From Spirosoma lacussanchae (GTDB lineage: Bacteria; Bacteroidota; Bacteroidia; Cytophagales; Spirosomataceae), in assembly GCF_005870035.1 (NCBI RefSeq), contig NZ_SWJG01000013.1, positions 1 through 64,000 on the forward strand: a DNA stretch of 64,000 bases, given 5' to 3'. Position numbers and translations under genes: made by a program. Shown piece by piece: positions 54,201 through 63,436 of this stretch. The notes under the pieces were generated by a model. That model was not told where the DNA came from, did no database searches, and saw only the letters and a program-made list of their open reading frames with translations. Each line of letters opens with the position of its first letter. The first letter of the stretch is position 1.

Positions 54201-54327
54201 GATGAAGGGTCGGGCTTTCCACGTACTGGAGGAAATCAACGTGAGACCGCAAATCTCGTACCTGACAAAAATCCGCAACAAGGACGAAGAGCCCAAGCAG
54301 GAAACCCGTCAGGAATCACAAGCCTAA
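51226..54327 (+). CDS. actB: Alternative complex III subunit ActB (molybdopterin-type/iron-sulfur protein)
   Basis: It encodes 1033 residues. A Tat-like signal (NTQRRDFLKAMGFGMAAVSL, about 48-67) with AAC lipobox-like end directs it to the periplasmic side. The large N-terminal part resembles a molybdopterin oxidoreductase (about 75-720) that in ACIII lacks molybdenum. The C-terminal ferredoxin module binds several clusters: CIGCNACVIGC (779-789), CQHCSNAPCETVCP, CIGTRYCANNCP, CSFCVQRIQEG and CAQACPTDA. It takes electrons from menaquinol and passes them to ActA. It starts 27 bp after actA. Confidence 0.95.
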   Translation: MENTTKRYWKGVEELRNDATFVKNANSEFANPDESSSDLDGLLGGSNTQRRDFLKAMGFGMAAVSLAACETPVHKAIPYINKPEFTYPSISDYYASTFVDGGDYAAILVETREGRPIKIEGNPQSSISKGGTTARVQASVLSLYDIDKLNGPRRGDAVIDWATADREIINGLNTVSSRGGAIRIVTSTILSPATKAVVADFVAKYPTARHIMYDVNSAFGIVQANQASFGKAVIPSYDFGKAQTIVSLGADFLGTWIAPLDFARPYAQGRKIGAVGGGKKTMSRHYQFETGLSMTGANADYRGTYKPSQEGLVALALYNKVAQKLGGTAAGSASVDVQYLDKAATDLARSRGRALVVSGSNDPNVQVVINALNGLLGSYGSTIDLDTPLNYRQGNDQQMNAFIDDAKAGRVGAALFFGANPVYDHPRGAELAEALPRVGLSISFADRADETASVCKYITPAPHFLECWGDAEPKAGHYSLMQPAITHIFKTRQFQSSLLTWAGRPNDFQTYLKNYWRTNYYPQASGFSSFDAFWIKCLHDGVFEPAKGQAVAGGASFAGNLAQAAAGIAQRYRPTTGIELALYEKVSIGSGSMANNPWLQEMPDPVSKACWDNYAALSQKTANDMGVAQNDLVTVTVNGKSIELPVLVQPGQADNTVSVAIGYGREKAGKAGNSVGKNAFPLASLTNGYLNFSAVGAKVEKASGKREIAQTQTHDTVMGRRAVVQEAKLTDYVKNPMAGRYTPKVETSEGPTDPTNITLWHGYGKPNHSWGMVIDLNSCIGCNACVIGCQSENNIQVVGRDEVIMRREMHWIRIDRYYSSDADAEDVKALEVASANPEVTFQPMLCQHCSNAPCETVCPVLATTHSTEGLNQMTYNRCIGTRYCANNCPYKVRRFNWFKYFDNDNFDYHFNNDLGKMVINPDVTVRSRGVIEKCSFCVQRIQEGKLTAKKERRRPMPDEIQTACAQACPTDAIIFGDMNNPESTISKTLEVEMKGRAFHVLEEINVRPQISYLTKIRNKDEEPKQETRQESQA

Positions 54328-54342
54328 ATCACAAGCATGGTT

Positions 54343-54415
54343 TACGATTGACGAATTACGAGCTGAGTAAAACAACGTAATTCCACAAATTGTAAATCGT
54401 ACATCGTCAATCGTA
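54343..54415 (+). repeat. Inverted repeats between actB and actC
   Basis: TACGATTGACGA (54343-54354) is inverted as TCGTCAATCGTA (54404-54415), and GAATTACG (54353-54360) as CGTAATTC (54376-54383). The spacer is 109 bp and holds no gene. It may be an mRNA processing or stability element. Confidence 0.5.
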
Positions 54416-54436
54416 CCTCGTAAATACAGTAAGTAT

Positions 54437-55867
<1,431 letters not shown>

Positions 55868-55878
55868 TTGAATAGTTA

Positions 55879-55922
55879 AGCCTTCAGGCTTTTTCATCCT
55901 GGTGATGAAAGGCCTGAAGGCT
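55879..55922 (+). terminator. Intra-operon hairpin between actC and actD
   Basis: AGCCTTCAGGC (55879-55889) pairs perfectly with GCCTGAAGGCT (55912-55922), and inside TTTCATC (55892-55898) pairs with GATGAAA (55904-55910) around a 5-base loop. No T tract follows, so it more likely stabilises mRNA ends than terminates. Confidence 0.6.
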
Positions 55923-55948
55923 CAAGCAGAAACAGACCAATAAAAAGT

Positions 55949-56482
55949 ATGTCAGACGTAAATGGTAGCGGTAAGTTTCTAGTCGGCATCTATGACGATG
56001 ACGATGTAGTTCTGAAAGCCGTTAGAGATGTAAAAAAAGCGGGTGTTCGAATCCACGAAGTATATAGCCCATTCCCGATCCACGGACTGGACGTTGCTCT
56101 CGGTCACCCACGCAGTCGGTTAGGCATTGCCGCTTTCCTGTTCGGTCTGTCCGGTACTCTTACTGCCCTGACCCTGACTGCCTACACCGAAAGCTTTGAC
56201 TGGCCTATGATTGTAGGTGGTAAAGATTCGTACTCGCCTGTGGTATACGTACCGGTAATTTTTGAGCTGACGGTACTTTTCTGCGCCCTGGGCATGGTAG
56301 GTACTTTCCTGGTTTCGAATGGTCTCGGTCCCACAGTGAAGCCGCTCATGTACGATTTACGCACAACAGACAACAAGTTTGCGATGGCTATTGATCTTAG
56401 CAAAAACAACCTTGTTGAAGGCGACATTGAACAGATTCTGAAAAATTCAGGAGCTGCCGAAGTTAACGTTAAGCAGTTCTGA
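55949..56482 (+). CDS. actD: Alternative complex III subunit ActD (DUF3341)
   Basis: It encodes 177 residues starting MSDVNGSGKFLVGIYDDDDV. The N-terminal cytoplasmic part contains VYSPFPIHGLDVALGHPRSR, diagnostic for DUF3341/ActD, and two membrane helices follow (about 60-80 and 105-125), then a small C-terminal soluble tail. It anchors ActC and ActF in the complex and has no cofactor motif. It is 81 bp after actC and 8 bp before actE. Confidence 0.94.
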   Translation: MSDVNGSGKFLVGIYDDDDVVLKAVRDVKKAGVRIHEVYSPFPIHGLDVALGHPRSRLGIAAFLFGLSGTLTALTLTAYTESFDWPMIVGGKDSYSPVVYVPVIFELTVLFCALGMVGTFLVSNGLGPTVKPLMYDLRTTDNKFAMAIDLSKNNLVEGDIEQILKNSGAAEVNVKQF

Positions 56483-56490
56483 TTCGAACA

Positions 56491-57102
56491 ATGAGCAAGA
56501 TTACGAAACATAGAAGCGTGGCTGCCATCGCTATGGTCGGTCTCATCATTGCAGGCTCGGCCTGTAAGCGTGGGCATGACGATACGAATGTTGAATTCGC
56601 TCCGCAGATGTATGATGCTGTTGGGTATGAGCCCTATCGGCAAATCCGTCCCAACACGATAAACCCGGAAGGACTGAATATGCGTCTGCCCGCCCGGGGC
56701 ACGGTTGCGCGACCCAACTACCATACTCAGTTCGGAACTGGTGACAGCGCCACAACCGACCTGATGATTTACAACATCCCCAAAGACAGCATTGGGCTGG
56801 CAGAACGCGTATTGACAAACCCTATACTCGAAACGGAGAAAACGCTTGAGGAAGGTAAGGTCCTGTATGGCCGCTACTGCATCCACTGCCATGGTGAAGG
56901 TGGTAAAGGTGACGGGCTGGTTGGTAAGGAATACAAAGGTGTTCCCAGCTACTCAGCCGACGCTTACAAGACCATGAATGACGGACATATTTTTCATGTC
57001 ATCACCCATGGTAAAGGGCGTATGTGGCCCCATGGATCGCAGATGACGCCTGAAGAACGCTGGAAGATTGTACAGTACGTACACAAACTACAACAAGGAT
57101 AA
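56491..57102 (+). CDS. actE: Alternative complex III subunit ActE (monoheme cytochrome c lipoprotein)
   Basis: It encodes 203 residues. A lipoprotein-type signal (about 1-25, AMVGLIIAGSAC, Cys25) is followed by MYDAVGYEPYRQIRPNTINP and a class I cytochrome c domain with heme motif CIHCHGEGGKGDG starting at residue 130; the Met ligand is likely in GRMWPHGSQM. It passes electrons from ActA toward the terminal oxidase. It starts 8 bp after actD. Confidence 0.94.
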   Translation: MSKITKHRSVAAIAMVGLIIAGSACKRGHDDTNVEFAPQMYDAVGYEPYRQIRPNTINPEGLNMRLPARGTVARPNYHTQFGTGDSATTDLMIYNIPKDSIGLAERVLTNPILETEKTLEEGKVLYGRYCIHCHGEGGKGDGLVGKEYKGVPSYSADAYKTMNDGHIFHVITHGKGRMWPHGSQMTPEERWKIVQYVHKLQQG

Positions 57103-57190
57103 TTTGATTGTTCCGCTTTCAACGCAGGCTTTGATCTACTGTACATACCTGCTTTTCTGAAACGCGAACCGAAAACTTATAACTATAAGA

Positions 57191-58501
57191 ATGGCATCGG
57201 CTCACGCAATACCGTCGCTAGACGAACAATTCGAATTTACAGCAGAGTCCAAACGTCGCTTACTGATCGGCATTGGAGCCGGTGTTGCGTTGGTGGCAAT
57301 CGGCGCTTATTTACTGGCTTCAGGAGTTGGTGAACACGGTACCCATGAAGTCGTTCATGGTACGGGCGCCAGCGAAGGTCATGATGGCGGCCACCATGCG
57401 TACAAATGGACTAACCGCCTGTGGGCAAACGTTTGGTTAAACGCTATCTATTTTACAGGTGCATCGGTAATCGGGATGTTCTTTATCTCGTACAACTATC
57501 TGGCTCAGGCCGGCTGGTCATCTGCTTTCAAGCGTATTCCCGAAGCGCTACCTGCTTACCTTCCTTTTATGGGAGTTGTGGTGCTGGCTGTTTTCTTTAT
57601 TGCTGGTCATGATCTGTTCCACTGGACTCATGAAGGGCTATACGATAAAGCTAGTCCAGACTATGATCCGATCATTGCCGGTAAACAGGGCTTTCTAAAT
57701 ACGCCCTTCTATTTGATTCGGGTCGTTCTGTACTTTGTGCTATGGTACGTGCTGTGGCGTATGCTTCGTAATTTCTCTCTGCAGGAAGATCTCCATGGCG
57801 GTACCGAATACTACGAGAAGAGTATCAAGTTTGGAACCGCATTTCTGGTTGTGTTTGCCGTTACATCGTCGACCTCAGCCTGGGATTTCGTGATGTCGAT
57901 TGATACTCACTGGTTCAGCACCATGTTCGGTTGGTATACACTGGCTAGCTGGCACGTAACAGGTCTGGCTATCATTACACTGACGGTAGTTACGCTGAAG
58001 GAACGTGGGTATCTGCAAATTGTGAACGATAGTCACCTGCATGACCTGGGTAAGTTCATGTTTGCGTTCAGTATCTTCTGGACCTATGTCTGGTTTGCGC
58101 AGTTTATGCTGATTTATTACGCCAACTTACCTGAAGAAACGATCTATTACCGGGAGCGTTTCAGTGGTTATGGTGGTATCTACAAAGCGCCATTTTTTAT
58201 AAACATCCTGTTAAACTTTGTCTTTCCATTCCTTGTTCTGATGACAAGGGACGCCAAGCGTACGTACATCTTCCTGAAGCTGGCCGCCTGGGGTATTATC
58301 GTTGGCCACTACTTTGATTTCTACGTGAATATCATGCCAGGAACAGTTGGCGAACACGCTGGTTTTGGTCCGATCGAGTTTGGGATGATTCTCATTTTCG
58401 CCTGCGGATTTATGTGGTCCATTTCAACCCAGCTGACGAAGGCTAACCTGATTGCCAAGAATCACCCGATGCTGGAAGAAACCCTGCACCACGACATTTA
58501 A
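57191..58501 (+). CDS. actF: Alternative complex III subunit ActF (membrane subunit)
   Basis: It encodes 436 residues with about ten transmembrane helices. It belongs to the same family as ActC but without an obvious quinol site. A histidine-rich loop (GEHGTHEVVHGTGASEGHDG, about 49-68) precedes the first main bundle. Motifs FAVTSSTSAWDFVMSIDTHW and WAQFMLIYYANLPEETIYY-like segment (here WFAQFMLIYYANLPEET) are typical. It contacts ActC and ActD. It ends 18 bp before coxB. Confidence 0.93.
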   Translation: MASAHAIPSLDEQFEFTAESKRRLLIGIGAGVALVAIGAYLLASGVGEHGTHEVVHGTGASEGHDGGHHAYKWTNRLWANVWLNAIYFTGASVIGMFFISYNYLAQAGWSSAFKRIPEALPAYLPFMGVVVLAVFFIAGHDLFHWTHEGLYDKASPDYDPIIAGKQGFLNTPFYLIRVVLYFVLWYVLWRMLRNFSLQEDLHGGTEYYEKSIKFGTAFLVVFAVTSSTSAWDFVMSIDTHWFSTMFGWYTLASWHVTGLAIITLTVVTLKERGYLQIVNDSHLHDLGKFMFAFSIFWTYVWFAQFMLIYYANLPEETIYYRERFSGYGGIYKAPFFINILLNFVFPFLVLMTRDAKRTYIFLKLAAWGIIVGHYFDFYVNIMPGTVGEHAGFGPIEFGMILIFACGFMWSISTQLTKANLIAKNHPMLEETLHHDI

Positions 58502-58519
58502 CGATTAAACTTTCTGATC

Positions 58520-59641
58520 ATGGTTTATATAGTCGCTCTGTTATCGGTTATATTCCTGGGGCTGGCCGTATTGGTTATATCCAGAATGGCAGCTGTTGTT
58601 AAAAGCACCAGAGGGCCAGTTGAAGAAGGACGCATAGGAATGAGCAATCGCGTCAACGCTGCTCTGTTCATGGTCTTCTTCGTTGTAGGATTAGTTGGGG
58701 CAGTCTGGTCGTTCTGGTATGCATCGGACTTCTTCCTGCCTGAAGCTTCGTCTCCACATGGTCGCCGGACTGACTTTCTGTTCTGGCTCTCTATGGCCAT
58801 TATTACGGTCGCGTTCTTAGTTACCAATGCTCTGTTGTTTTTCTTCGCCTGGCGCTATCAGCACCGCGAAGGATACAAGGCGGCATATTATCCGGAAAAC
58901 CATAAGCTCGAACTGATCTGGACCGTTATTCCGGCGGTTGTGATGGCAATTCTGGTGTTTACAGGCTGGCGTGCATGGCGGGACATCATGTCCGAGGCTC
59001 CTGCCGATGCTCAAGTGTTTGAAATTGTAGGAAAGCAGTTTAACTGGATTGTTCGTTACCCGGGCGTTGATGATAACAAGCTGGGTGCTTACAACTATAA
59101 ACTGATTGATAATAGTAACGATACAGGTATCGATTATACAGACCAGGCCTCTTTTGACGACTTTACATCGACAACGGAGTTGCACATCCCTGTAAATAAA
59201 CCTGTATTGCTGAAGATCCGGGCACGGGACGTATTGCACAGCGTGTTTATTCCGCATCTGCGGGTAAAAATGGATGCTGTGCCAGGTATGCCAACACGCT
59301 TCTGGTTTGTGGCGGACAAAACCACCGACGAGATGCGGAATATAACAGGTAATCAGGATTTCGGTTACGAGATTGCCTGTACTGAAGTTTGCGGACGCGG
59401 CCACTTTTCGATGCGTATCCGGTTAGTAGTAGAAGATGAAGCTTCCTGGCAGGCATGGTGTAAAGAGCAGAAGCCTTTGCTGTCATCAACGCCTGAACTG
59501 GCAGCCCGTATACCTGCTAATCTGAAAGCAAAAGCGGCCAAATATTTGCCGGCTGATGCGCCTGCTGCTCCCGCAGACAGCACAACAGCCTCCACTCAAC
59601 AGGGCGGTGGTGTTTCAATAGCCCGGACCACAATCCGTTAA
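58520..59641 (+). CDS. coxB: Cytochrome c oxidase subunit II (CuA), aa3 type
   Basis: It encodes 373 residues. Three hydrophobic segments (about 1-20, 38-60, 85-112) and one more around 130-150 anchor it, and the periplasmic CuA domain (about 165-320) binds the dinuclear copper: His in DVLHSVFIP, Cys287/Cys291 in CTEVCGRGHFSM, plus Glu, His and Met in the same block. The C-terminus (alanine/proline/threonine-rich) has no CxxCH, so this is an aa3-type rather than caa3-type subunit. It accepts electrons from ACIII, whose genes precede it. Confidence 0.95.
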   Translation: MVYIVALLSVIFLGLAVLVISRMAAVVKSTRGPVEEGRIGMSNRVNAALFMVFFVVGLVGAVWSFWYASDFFLPEASSPHGRRTDFLFWLSMAIITVAFLVTNALLFFFAWRYQHREGYKAAYYPENHKLELIWTVIPAVVMAILVFTGWRAWRDIMSEAPADAQVFEIVGKQFNWIVRYPGVDDNKLGAYNYKLIDNSNDTGIDYTDQASFDDFTSTTELHIPVNKPVLLKIRARDVLHSVFIPHLRVKMDAVPGMPTRFWFVADKTTDEMRNITGNQDFGYEIACTEVCGRGHFSMRIRLVVEDEASWQAWCKEQKPLLSSTPELAARIPANLKAKAAKYLPADAPAAPADSTTASTQQGGGVSIARTTIR

Positions 59642-59666
59642 TCTTTAGACAACAAACCAAAATACT

Positions 59667-61556
59667 ATGGCGACTGTAGCAGCTAACACGGCAACCGTGG
59701 CGCATGTAGCAGAACATGAGCACCACGAGCCGCAAAGTTTTTGGCGCAAGTACGTTTTTTCAGAAGATCACAAGACAATCGCTAAGCAGTACCTGATTTC
59801 TGGTATTATCTGGTCTGTTATTGGTATTAGCTTATCGGTTATGTTCCGTCTTCAGTTAGGCTTCCCTGACATGAAGCTGGAGTTTCTGCGGCCGATTCTG
59901 GGTAACTGGATTAATGAAAGCGGTAAGCTTGATCCCGACTTTTACCTGGCTCTGGTGACGATGCACGGTACCATCATGGTATTCTTTGTATTGACTGCCG
60001 GTTTGAGCGGTACGTTCTCTAACTTCCTGATCCCTCTACAGGTCGGAGCACGTGACATGGCATCAGGATTCCTGAATATGTTATCGTACTGGTTCTTCTT
60101 CCTGGCCAGCGCGGTTATGCTCGTGTCGCTTTTCATTGAAACAGGTCCTGCTGCTGGTGGTTGGGTGGTTTATCCGCCTTTGAGTGCTCTGCCACAGGCG
60201 CACCCCGGCTCACAGCTGGGTATGACGCTCTGGCTGGTCAGTATGGCTCTGTTTATTGTATCGCAGTTGCTGGGTGGTATTAACTACATCACCACGGTAA
60301 TCAACCTGCGCACACGGGGTATGTCATTCAGCAAACTGCCGCTGACGATCTGGGCTTTTTTCCTGACAGCGGTTCTGGGTCTTATTTCATTTCCAGTGCT
60401 GTTATCGGCTGCTCTGTTACTGATTTTTGACCGGAGCTTTGGAACAAGCTTCTACTTGTCTGAAATTTACATTGGCCAGACCGGTGAGGCATTGCCAAAC
60501 GTCGGTGGTAGCCCGATTCTGTTCCAGCACCTGTTCTGGTTCCTGGGTCACCCTGAGGTATACATTGTACTGCTACCGGCGCTTGGTATGACGTCGGAGA
60601 TTATTGCCACGAACGCCCGTAAGCCGATCTTTGGTTACCGTGCCATGATTGCCTCCATGATGGGTATCGCCTTCCTGGCATTTATCGTATGGGCGCACCA
60701 TATGTTCGTAACGGGGATGAACCCATTCCTGGGCTCGATCTTTATGTTCCTGACGCTGATCATCGCTGTACCATCGGCGGTAAAAGCGTTTAACTACATA
60801 ACAACGCTGTGGCGTGGTAATATCCGGTTCACCCCGGCCATGCTGTTCTCGATCGGTCTGGTATCGTTCTTTATATCAGGTGGTCTGACAGGACTGATTC
60901 TGGGTAACTCAGCGCTGGACATTCAGTTGCACGATACCTACTTCGTGGTAGCTCACTTCCACTTGGTGATGGGTGCCGCTTCGGCATTCGGTCTGCTGGC
61001 GGGTGTGTACCACTGGTTCCCGAAGATGTTTGGTCGTATGATGGATGAGAAGCTGGGTTATATCCACTTTTGGCTGACGTTCATTGGTATCTACCTGGTG
61101 TTCTTCCCGATGCACTACATCGGTATTGCCGGGTTCCCACGCCGTTACTACGCTTTCACGAGCTATGATTTCACGAAGAATATCTTCACAGATATGAATA
61201 GCTTCATCAGTCTGGCGGCTATTTTCACCTTCACAGCTCAGTGGGTATTCATCTGGAACTTTGTGTATAGCCTGTTCAAAGGCAAAAAAGCACCCCAGAA
61301 CCCGTGGAAGTCGAACACGCTCGAATGGACTACGCCGATCAATCCTGGACACGGCAACTGGCCCGGTGAGATCCCAGCTGTTTACCGCTGGCCATATGAT
61401 TACAGCAAGCCTGGCGCGAAGGACGACTTCATTCCTCAAAACGTGCCGTATTCGCAAACTCCAGAATCAAATCTTCCGCATGAGAATGAGTTGATTGGTT
61501 TGGAGAAAGAGATTGAGGCACAAAACCTGAATGACCAGTTCAAGCAACCTCACTAA
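59667..61556 (+). CDS. coxA: Cytochrome c oxidase subunit I
   Basis: It encodes 629 residues with about twelve transmembrane helices. It holds heme a and the heme a3-CuB site where oxygen is reduced. Visible features are HGTIMVFFVLTAGLSGTFSN, GHPEVYIVLLPALGMTSEII (Glu and cross-linked His-Tyr of an A1-type oxidase), WAHHMFVTGMNPFLGS and HDTYFVVAHFHLVMGAASA. A charged C-terminal tail follows. It is 25 bp after coxB and overlaps ctaA by 26 bp. Confidence 0.97.
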   Translation: MATVAANTATVAHVAEHEHHEPQSFWRKYVFSEDHKTIAKQYLISGIIWSVIGISLSVMFRLQLGFPDMKLEFLRPILGNWINESGKLDPDFYLALVTMHGTIMVFFVLTAGLSGTFSNFLIPLQVGARDMASGFLNMLSYWFFFLASAVMLVSLFIETGPAAGGWVVYPPLSALPQAHPGSQLGMTLWLVSMALFIVSQLLGGINYITTVINLRTRGMSFSKLPLTIWAFFLTAVLGLISFPVLLSAALLLIFDRSFGTSFYLSEIYIGQTGEALPNVGGSPILFQHLFWFLGHPEVYIVLLPALGMTSEIIATNARKPIFGYRAMIASMMGIAFLAFIVWAHHMFVTGMNPFLGSIFMFLTLIIAVPSAVKAFNYITTLWRGNIRFTPAMLFSIGLVSFFISGGLTGLILGNSALDIQLHDTYFVVAHFHLVMGAASAFGLLAGVYHWFPKMFGRMMDEKLGYIHFWLTFIGIYLVFFPMHYIGIAGFPRRYYAFTSYDFTKNIFTDMNSFISLAAIFTFTAQWVFIWNFVYSLFKGKKAPQNPWKSNTLEWTTPINPGHGNWPGEIPAVYRWPYDYSKPGAKDDFIPQNVPYSQTPESNLPHENELIGLEKEIEAQNLNDQFKQPH

Positions 61557-62550
61557 TAATCGTGAGCGGCAGTTCCGGAGCCTGGCTCTTCTGACAGTCA
61601 TCATCGTATACCTGCTGGTATTAGCGGGTGGGATTGTCAGAGGGACCGGCTCCGGAATGGGCTGCCCTGACTGGCCGAAGTGCTTTGGCCAATGGATTCC
61701 CCCTACAGACGCTTCTCAACTCCCCTCAAACTATCAACAGCTATACGGCGCTAAGCTAAAGGGAGAGGTTGAGTTCAACGCCGTCAAGACCTGGATCGAA
61801 TACGTAAACCGTTTACTGGGTGTACTCTCCGGTCTGTTTGTTTTTGCCACGCTGGTGGCCTCTTTCCCCTACTTACGAAAAGACAAGCCCGTTTTCTGGG
61901 GTAGTTTAGCTGCTTTTGTACTCATTGGCCTCAATGGATGGCTGGGTTCCCGCGTTGTAGCCACTGAGTTAGCACACTACATGATTACGTTGCATCTGTT
62001 TTTGGCAGTGCTTGTTGTTTTTGCCTTGTTGTTTGTGTACGTGCGTGCTAGTGCTGCTAATTGGCAGATCCCGTTTCAAAGCATTGGTAGAAAATCACTG
62101 AATGGGTTAGTGGTCCTGACAATTATCTTGTCACTAGGTCAGGTGCTTTTAGGAACTCAGGTGCGTGAAGCACTGGATGAAGTCGTAAAGCAGCTTGGCT
62201 ATAGTCAGCGAGCCGAATGGATCGACAACCTTGACTGGCGATTTTATGTACACCGGTCTTTCTCGCTCATCGTTTTTGGACTACACGTTGCTGTGATTAG
62301 AAAGGTGAGGTCCATCAGTAAAGGAGGGGTTTTGTCCTCGTTGTCCATATTATTGATCCTTACCGTACTGGCCGAAATAGGTACCGGCGCTATCATGGGG
62401 TACTTTGAAGTGCCCGCGTCAGCTCAACCCGTTCATCTGTTTCTGGCAATTATCATGATTGGGGTGCAGTTTATGATTTGGCTGCTTATAAACCCCGCTT
62501 TAAGTTCATCGAAACTGGCTATTCGTAGGCTCAGTTTACAGACTACTTAA
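61531..62550 (+). CDS. ctaA: Heme A synthase (COX15/CtaA)
   Basis: It encodes 339 residues with eight predicted transmembrane helices. It oxidises the heme O methyl to a formyl group to give heme A. Typical sequences are GIVRGTGSGMGCPDWPKCFG (about 31-50), LIGLNGWLGSRVVATELAHY and AQPVHLFLAIIMIGVQFM, with the heme-binding histidines. Its start lies 26 bp inside coxA, so translation is coupled; no later start is better. It immediately precedes ctaB. Confidence 0.95.
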   Translation: MTSSSNLTNNRERQFRSLALLTVIIVYLLVLAGGIVRGTGSGMGCPDWPKCFGQWIPPTDASQLPSNYQQLYGAKLKGEVEFNAVKTWIEYVNRLLGVLSGLFVFATLVASFPYLRKDKPVFWGSLAAFVLIGLNGWLGSRVVATELAHYMITLHLFLAVLVVFALLFVYVRASAANWQIPFQSIGRKSLNGLVVLTIILSLGQVLLGTQVREALDEVVKQLGYSQRAEWIDNLDWRFYVHRSFSLIVFGLHVAVIRKVRSISKGGVLSSLSILLILTVLAEIGTGAIMGYFEVPASAQPVHLFLAIIMIGVQFMIWLLINPALSSSKLAIRRLSLQTT

Positions 62551-62551
62551 C

Positions 62552-63430
62552 ATGGAAAAAGTGATTGCTCTTCGTCTCATCAACGAGAAAGCGAAAGCCT
62601 ATATAGAGTTGTTAAAATTGAAGCTGACACTAGCTGTTGTATTCTCAGGTGTGTTCGGATATTGTTTGGCAGCTGATGTAATTGTATGGTGGAAAGTGGC
62701 GGTGTTGGTAATTGCTTCTATTGCCATCACGGGGGCCGCTAACATCATCAACCAGATTATAGAGAAAGATTCGGACAAGCTTATGAAGCGTACGGCTGGT
62801 CGCCCGTTGCCAACCGGTCGATTGTCAGTGAACGAAGCCGCTGGATTCGCATTCATCCTTTTTTCGGCTGCCTGCCTGCTGTACGTTGAAGTATTTAATC
62901 TGCGGGCGGCTGCCCTGGCGGTTCTGTCTTTGCTGCTGTATGGGTTTGTGTACACACCCCTTAAACGGAAAGGCCAGATTGCCGTATACATTGGCGCTTT
63001 GCCCGGCGCTTTTCCTCCCATGATTGGCTGGGTAGCCGCTACCAATCATTTCGGCTGGGCGCCCGGAATTCTATTTGCTATACAGTTCTTCTGGCAGTTT
63101 CCGCATTTCTGGGCCATTGGCTGGCTGGCCTTCGACGAATACAAGAAAGCCGGCATTCAAATGATGCCCGGTAAAGCTAAAGATGAAAATACAGCCTTCC
63201 GGATCATGATCTATACGCTGTTCCTGATTCCGGTTGGCTGGCTGCCATATGCCCTGGGAATGACCGGAATTAATTCAGCCTTTATAGCCATGATCGGCGG
63301 AATCTTGTTTCTGGCACAAACGTTTCATTTAATGAGGACCTGCACCGATAAAGCAGCGTTACAGATGATGTTTGGATCATTACTGTACCTGCCCATTGTG
63401 CAGATTGTTTATCTGTTAGACAAACTATAA
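62552..63430 (+). CDS. ctaB: Protoheme IX farnesyltransferase (COX10/CtaB)
   Basis: It encodes 292 residues with about eight to nine helices. It attaches a farnesyl group to protoheme to make heme O, the precursor of heme A. The prenyl diphosphate motif is INQIIEKDSDKLMKRTAGRP (about 65-84), followed by GFVYTPLKRKGQIAVYIGAL, WQFPHFWAIGWLAFDEYKKA and the C-terminal membrane core. It begins 1 bp after the ctaA stop. Synthesis and use of heme A are therefore encoded together. Confidence 0.97.
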   Translation: MEKVIALRLINEKAKAYIELLKLKLTLAVVFSGVFGYCLAADVIVWWKVAVLVIASIAITGAANIINQIIEKDSDKLMKRTAGRPLPTGRLSVNEAAGFAFILFSAACLLYVEVFNLRAAALAVLSLLLYGFVYTPLKRKGQIAVYIGALPGAFPPMIGWVAATNHFGWAPGILFAIQFFWQFPHFWAIGWLAFDEYKKAGIQMMPGKAKDENTAFRIMIYTLFLIPVGWLPYALGMTGINSAFIAMIGGILFLAQTFHLMRTCTDKAALQMMFGSLLYLPIVQIVYLLDKL

Positions 63431-63436
63431 GGCCCC

